This document shows, piece by piece, positions 7,947 through 11,142 of a DNA stretch of 11,142 bases. The notes beneath the pieces were generated by a model. It was given only the letters and a program-made list of their open reading frames with translations, ran no database searches and was not told the origin of the DNA. The stretch covers positions 1 through 11,142 of the forward strand of contig QIHJ01000184.1 of the NCBI GenBank assembly GCA_003229065.1, in the 5' to 3' direction. A program made the position numbers and the translations under genes. Every line of letters begins with the position of its first letter. Within the stretch, counting starts at the first letter, position 1. Source of the stretch: Candidatus Dadabacteria bacterium (GTDB lineage Bacteria; Desulfobacterota_D; UBA1144; Nemesobacterales; UBA2774).

Positions 7947-9305
7947 ATGTCCAATCGAACGAAAAAGTTAGGAGAATATGACAAGCAGTTCCTCTGGCAC
8001 CCTTTTACTCAGATGAAGGAATACAGGGAAAAGGATCCTGTGGTCATTGAGGGCGGCAATGGCGCTTATTTAATCGATACCGAGGGCAGAAGATACATAG
8101 ACGGCGTTTCCTCCCTCTGGGTCAATATTCACGGCCACAAGGTTCCCGAAATAGACAATGCAATAAAGGAGCAGGTGGACAGGCTCTCTCACAGCACGCT
8201 GCTTGGTGTGACAAACCCTCCCGCTTCAGAGCTCGCAAAGCGTCTTATAGATATTTGCCCGCCTGGTTTAACTAAGGTTTTTTATTCTGGAGACGGGGCA
8301 AGCGCTGTGGAAGTCGCCCTAAAAATGGCTTTTCAGTACTGGAAGCTTAAGGGAAAACCCGAAAAAACCAAATTCATAAGCCTGGAAAACGGTTACCACG
8401 GAGATACTCTGGGAGCTGTTTCCGTTGGAGGAATCGATCTGTTCCACTCGGCGTTTGAGCCCCTTCTATTCGAAAACTACAAAGCGCCTTCTTACTATTG
8501 CTACAGGTGCCCCCTTAATAAAACCTACCCGTCCTGTGGTCTCGCATGCGCCGATGGTGTCGAGACAATTCTCAGTGAGCACCATGATGAAATTATAGGG
8601 GTAATATTTGAGCCCTATGTACAGGCAGCGGGAGGCATGATCGTATCACCTCCGGGATATCTCAGAAAAGTCAGGGAGTACTGTGACGAGTACAGCGTGT
8701 TAATGATCCTCGATGAAGTGGCCACGGGTTTCGGGCGGACGGGCAAGATGTTTGCCTGTGAGCACGATCAGGTAACTCCCGACATCCTCGTGCTCGGAAA
8801 GGGGATGACGGGCGGATATCTGCCCCTCTCGGCCACTATTACTACTGAGTGCCTATATGAAGCCTTTCTAGGGGATTATGATGAATTCAAGACCTTCTTT
8901 CACGGCCACAGCTACGCCGGCAACCCGCTCTCTTGCGCGGCATCTCTTGGAAACCTGGACGCGTTTGAAAACAACCGGACTCTCGAAAAGCTAGATCAGA
9001 AAATAGAGCTCTTCGAAGATGAGCTCAGGGAGTTCAGCGGTCTGAAACACGTAGGGGACGTCAGGTCCAAAGGACTTATGGCGGGCATTGAGCTCGTTGA
9101 GGATAAGGAGACCAAGAGCCCTTACGCCCCAGAGCGCAAAATTGGCTGGCAGGTAGCGGACAGGGCTATGGAAGACGAGGTGTTAATACGCCCCCTCGGA
9201 AACGTCGTAGTGCTTATGCCTCCTCTCGGTATCCCAATGGATGATTTAAGAAAGCTGCTGCGGGTAACCTACGGGTCTATTAAGAACGCAACCGAATGCC
9301 CATAA
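7947..9305 (+). CDS. bioA: Adenosylmethionine-8-amino-7-oxononanoate aminotransferase (or lysine-dependent form)
   Basis: This 452-residue class III PLP aminotransferase converts 8-amino-7-oxononanoate to 7,8-diaminononanoate, the step after BioF in biotin synthesis. The N-terminal FLWHPFTQMKEY is a BioA signature. PLP contacts are visible: Asp256 in LDEVATGFGRTG and the Schiff-base Lys285 in GKGMTGGY, followed by LPLSAT. The substrate loop GVSSLWVNIHGH is present. The amino donor is S-adenosylmethionine in classical BioA; some relatives use lysine, and this sequence alone does not decide. A cysteine-rich stretch has Cys185, Cys188, Cys197 and Cys201 (C-x2-C-x8-C-x3-C). The ATG at 7947 is the first start after an in-frame TAG at 7929-7931, so the start is secure, yet no Shine-Dalgarno sequence precedes it. 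bioF follows after 51 bp. Confidence 0.93.
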   Translation: MSNRTKKLGEYDKQFLWHPFTQMKEYREKDPVVIEGGNGAYLIDTEGRRYIDGVSSLWVNIHGHKVPEIDNAIKEQVDRLSHSTLLGVTNPPASELAKRLIDICPPGLTKVFYSGDGASAVEVALKMAFQYWKLKGKPEKTKFISLENGYHGDTLGAVSVGGIDLFHSAFEPLLFENYKAPSYYCYRCPLNKTYPSCGLACADGVETILSEHHDEIIGVIFEPYVQAAGGMIVSPPGYLRKVREYCDEYSVLMILDEVATGFGRTGKMFACEHDQVTPDILVLGKGMTGGYLPLSATITTECLYEAFLGDYDEFKTFFHGHSYAGNPLSCAASLGNLDAFENNRTLEKLDQKIELFEDELREFSGLKHVGDVRSKGLMAGIELVEDKETKSPYAPERKIGWQVADRAMEDEVLIRPLGNVVVLMPPLGIPMDDLRKLLRVTYGSIKNATECP

Positions 9306-9322
9306 TACTATTAGTAAGCATA

Positions 9323-9351
9323 AGCTCATCTGTACTCTGAGTTTCTGAGCT
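9323..9351 (+). other. Possible stem-loop just before bioF
   Basis: The arms AGCTCA (9323-9328) and TGAGCT (9346-9351) could pair across a 17-base loop, ending 5 bases before the bioF ATG. The right arm contains the only weak ribosome-site-like bases (TGAG), so pairing could limit bioF translation. A 6-bp stem with a long loop is marginal. Confidence 0.25.
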
Positions 9352-9356
9352 AAACT

Positions 9357-10535
9357 ATGAAAGAGCCTCTTGACTGGATATTGGAAGAGCTAAAAGAAAT
9401 AAAGGATGAAAACCTCTTTCGTACGCTCACCCATATAGAAACCGGCCAGTCTCCGGAAATTACCATAAACGGTAAGAGCCACATATTGCTTTCCTCCAAC
9501 AGCTACCTGGGGCTATCTGTCGATCCCAGGGTCTTAGAGGCTGCAAAGCTCGCGCTTGAGAAATACGGCTCGGGCTCAGGCGGCTCAAGGCTCGTCAGCG
9601 GGAGCTCCGATCTCCACCGTGAGCTCGAAAACCATCTTGCGCGTTTTAAGAACACTGAGGCCGCCATACTCTTCAGCTCGGGATACCTTGCCAATATAGG
9701 GACAATTCCCTCACTCGTTGGCGAGGGCGATATTGTCTATAGTGATGAGCTCAACCACGCCTCTATAATAGACGGCTGCAGGCTCTCAAGGGCCCGGGTT
9801 AGAATATACCGGCACCTCGATACGGGCCATCTTGACTCACTCCTTGAATCTGATTACGGTACACTGGCAAAAAAACTAATAATTACCGATACCGTGTTCA
9901 GCATGGACGGTGATCTGGCTCCCCTGCCGGAGCTTGCGGAGCTTGCGGATAAGTATGGAGCCATGCTCATGGTAGACGAAGCTCATGCGACGGGAGTCCT
10001 TGGGGAGAGGGGTAGCGGAGCGACAGAGCACTTCGGTGTAGAGAACCGCGTGCCCATAGTTATGGGCACCCTTTCAAAGGCCACAGGCTCTTTAGGAGGC
10101 TACATCGCGGGGAGCCCCGAGTTGATAGATTTCATAAGGAACCGTGTGAGGAGCTACATATTCGATACCTCCCTCCCTGCCCCCTCACTCGCGGCCTCTA
10201 TAGCCGCGATAGATATTATCGAGAACGAGCCCGAAAGAAGAGAGCACTTGTGGCGGCTTATCAACAGGTTTAAAGGCGGCCTCGAAACACTCGGGCTTAA
10301 TATACTTCCCTCTGATTCAGCAGTAGTGCCGGTACTTATAGGGGAGGCAGAGCCCGCGCTCCGCTTTGCCAGAGTACTCAGAGAAAACGGCGTGTTTACG
10401 CCCGCCGTGCGCCCCCCCTCCGTTCCCCACGGCATGTCCAGGATCAGGGCCACCCTAATGGCTCTGCACACGGACGAGCATATAGATATTTCGCTAGAAG
10501 TATTTAAGCACGCAAAAGATAAGTGCGGAATTTGA
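9357..10535 (+). CDS. bioF: 8-amino-7-oxononanoate synthase
   Basis: This 392-residue alpha-oxoamine synthase (class I/II PLP fold) condenses a pimeloyl thioester with L-alanine to give 8-amino-7-oxononanoate, with loss of CO2 and the thiol carrier. Family motifs appear in order: LLSSNSYLGLS, GSGSGGSRLVSG, the PLP-stacking histidine in LNHASIIDG, FSMDGDLAPL, Asp207 and His210 in VDEAHATG, and the Schiff-base Lys241 in GTLSKATGSLGGY. Length matches BioF (about 385-400). The same family includes glycine C-acetyltransferase (Kbl) and serine palmitoyltransferase; the upstream bioA makes BioF the best call. The ATG at 9357 has no strong Shine-Dalgarno sequence. The gene runs in the same direction as bioA, most likely as one operon. 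bioB, bioC and bioD are not in the window. Confidence 0.92.
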   Translation: MKEPLDWILEELKEIKDENLFRTLTHIETGQSPEITINGKSHILLSSNSYLGLSVDPRVLEAAKLALEKYGSGSGGSRLVSGSSDLHRELENHLARFKNTEAAILFSSGYLANIGTIPSLVGEGDIVYSDELNHASIIDGCRLSRARVRIYRHLDTGHLDSLLESDYGTLAKKLIITDTVFSMDGDLAPLPELAELADKYGAMLMVDEAHATGVLGERGSGATEHFGVENRVPIVMGTLSKATGSLGGYIAGSPELIDFIRNRVRSYIFDTSLPAPSLAASIAAIDIIENEPERREHLWRLINRFKGGLETLGLNILPSDSAVVPVLIGEAEPALRFARVLRENGVFTPAVRPPSVPHGMSRIRATLMALHTDEHIDISLEVFKHAKDKCGI

Positions 10536-10580
10536 TTCCGTGCGCTTCATCCCTGGCTATGCACCTTAAACTCTATTGTC

Positions 10581-10647
10581 ACCCTGAACCATGTGCTAGA
10601 CCATGTCCCGTACTCGATACGGGATCAATTCAGTATCGTTTCAGGGT
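10581..10647. repeat. Compound palindromic repeat after bioF (possible terminator)
   Basis: The outer arms ACCCTGAA (10581-10588) and TTCAGGGT (10640-10647) enclose a second hairpin. The inner arms are TCCCGTA (10606-10612) and TACGGGA (10618-10624) with a 5-base loop. An alternative pairing joins CGATAC (10615-10620) and GTATCG (10633-10638). It begins 45 bp after the bioF stop and is followed by a T-rich run near 10650-10667, so it may help end bio transcription. It resembles dispersed genomic repeats of the CACCCTGAA type. Confidence 0.6.
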
Positions 10648-10691
10648 CTATTAGTTTATTTTTTCCTTAAAAAAGTGGGGGTTATCAATTT

Positions 10692-10715
10692 GTCATTCCT
10701 GCGAAAGCAGAAATC
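10692..10715. repeat. Short dispersed repeat with GAAA-loop hairpin
   Basis: GTCATTCCTGCGAAAGCAG begins at 10692. Its stem CTGC/GCAG (10699-10702 and 10707-10710) closes a GAAA loop. This is a familiar intergenic repeat in many bacterial genomes, often translated by mistake as FAGMT-type peptides. Confidence 0.65.
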
Positions 10716-10723
10716 CACATGCC

Positions 10724-10750
10724 GTCATCCCGGGTCTTGATCCGGGATCT
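10724..10750. repeat. ATCCCGG dispersed palindromic repeat
   Basis: The arms ATCCCGG (10727-10733) and CCGGGAT (10742-10748) pair across an 8-base loop GTCTTGAT. It has the form of a widespread intergenic repeat and directly follows the GAAA-loop unit. Confidence 0.65.
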
Positions 10751-10775
10751 CATCTTTTGCCTTCGCCTTTTTACC

Positions 10776-10808
10776 TCCCCCTTTTGCAAAGGGGGATTAA
10801 AGGGGATT
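10776..10808. repeat. C5TTT/AAAG5 palindromic repeat
   Basis: CCCCCTTTTGCAAAGGGGG (10777-10795) has 8-bp arms around a 3-base centre and is followed by an AAAGGGGA echo at 10799-10806. This is another known style of dispersed intergenic repeat. It could also form a strong RNA hairpin. Confidence 0.6.
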
Positions 10809-10818
10809 TGTCTTTTTC

Positions 10819-10887
10819 CGTCATTGCGAGGCTCCGAGGGAGCCGTTCGTCGCGGCGAAGCTTTCGCGAAGACGGGCGGCAATCCCC
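10819..10887. repeat. CGTCATTGCGAGG-type long palindromic repeat
   Basis: The outer arms ATTGC (10823-10827) and GCAAT (10879-10883) enclose two internal hairpins. One is GGCTCC/GGAGCC at 10830-10844. The other is GCGAA/TTCGC at 10855-10867. The overall plan matches a dispersed repeat found in many proteobacterial-type genomes. Confidence 0.65.
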
Positions 10888-10914
10888 ATCAGTCTCGACA
10901 ACAAAGTAACCCCC

Positions 10915-10962
10915 TGAGGCTCTCGCCTGCCACGGCGTAGCCTTGTGCGAAGACGGTAAGGG
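10915..10962. repeat. Partial second copy of the GGCGAAGC...GCGAAGACGG unit
   Basis: The segment 10934-10956 (GGCGTAGCCTT...GCGAAGACGG) resembles 10854-10875 inside the preceding repeat. The ten bases GCGAAGACGG are identical at 10866-10875 and 10947-10956. It ends shortly before the stop of the converging hydrolase gene. Confidence 0.5.
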
Positions 10963-10971
10963 TGATACCTT

Positions 10972-11142
10972 TTATAGAGATGATATAGGCTTCTTCAACA
11001 TCCCCGGCTTTTGTGGTAGCTGTTTTGGAAATTCGTTTGCTCCATCCCCGCAATTCTCCAAATACCTAAGCACCGTCCCATTAAAATCCTCCGAGCGCTC
11101 GATAAAAAGTAAATGCCCGGCTTCGGTGAAGACTTCAATTTC
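10972..11142 (-). CDS. Alpha/beta hydrolase, C-terminal fragment (5' part beyond the window)
   Basis: The minus strand is open from the right edge for 56 codons and ends at TAA (10974-10972). The peptide contains EAGHLLFIERSEDFNGTVL, which is the typical end of an alpha/beta-fold hydrolase: the His of GHLLFIER is the catalytic-triad histidine, and the following helix FNGTVLRYLEN packs at the C terminus. The last 27 or so residues (from NCGDGANE on) form a low-complexity tail beyond the usual end. The nucleophile Ser and the acid lie outside the window. It converges on bioF. Some family members (BioH and analogues) release pimeloyl groups for biotin synthesis, but this piece cannot show that. 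Confidence 0.75.
   Translation of the reverse strand, partial: EIEVFTEAGHLLFIERSEDFNGTVLRYLENCGDGANEFPKQLPQKPGMLKKPISSL

Noticed and set aside
10685..10940. Two overlapping open frames of 65 and 73 codons on opposite strands downstream of bioF.
   Set aside because: They are made almost wholly of the dispersed repeats; peptides such as the FAGMT ending are a known artefact of translating these repeats.
10577..10962. A CRISPR array.
   Set aside because: The repeats differ from one another in sequence and length and there are no regular spacers.

Overview
This window looks like chromosomal DNA of a Gram-negative-type bacterium of roughly balanced base composition. The genes are compact, the intergenic spacers are AT-rich, and one spacer is packed with short dispersed palindromic repeats. 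Repeats of this style are common in deltaproteobacterial-type and related uncultured lineages. That placement is only a weak inference, because no ribosomal marker is present.

Layout. (1) 1-4987, plus strand: the 3' three-quarters of gltB (the gene enters from the left edge) followed by a complete gltD. Together they encode both subunits of an NADPH-type glutamate synthase (GOGAT), which makes glutamate from glutamine and 2-oxoglutarate. (2) 5046-7595, minus strand: three genes read right to left. First is an unusual regulator with an excisionase-type helix-turn-helix in front of a receiver domain, then a stand-alone receiver protein, then an aldehyde dehydrogenase. No histidine kinase is in view. 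The aldehyde dehydrogenase converges on gltD. Its reading frame has no ATG, GTG or TTG at its true N terminus; a well-placed Shine-Dalgarno sequence points to a CTG start. A perfect 18-bp palindrome sits directly upstream and looks like an operator. (3) 7596-7946: a 351-bp AT-rich divergent spacer with several palindromes and candidate promoters. (4) 7947-10535, plus strand: bioA then bioF, two consecutive steps of biotin synthesis (BioF makes 8-amino-7-oxononanoate, BioA aminates it). Neither start has a good Shine-Dalgarno sequence. (5) 10536-10971: a convergent spacer with at least six repeat units of different families. (6) 10972-11142, minus strand: the last 56 codons of an alpha/beta hydrolase that runs off the right edge. 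It might be a pimeloyl-ester esterase given the biotin genes nearby, but this is unproven.

Most of the window is ordinary metabolism. The points most worth a second look are the CTG-start aldehyde dehydrogenase with its operator-like palindrome, the inverted domain order of the HTH-receiver protein and its pairing with an orphan receiver, and the mosaic of repeats after bioF. I did not see a clearly new defence, mobile or RNA system.
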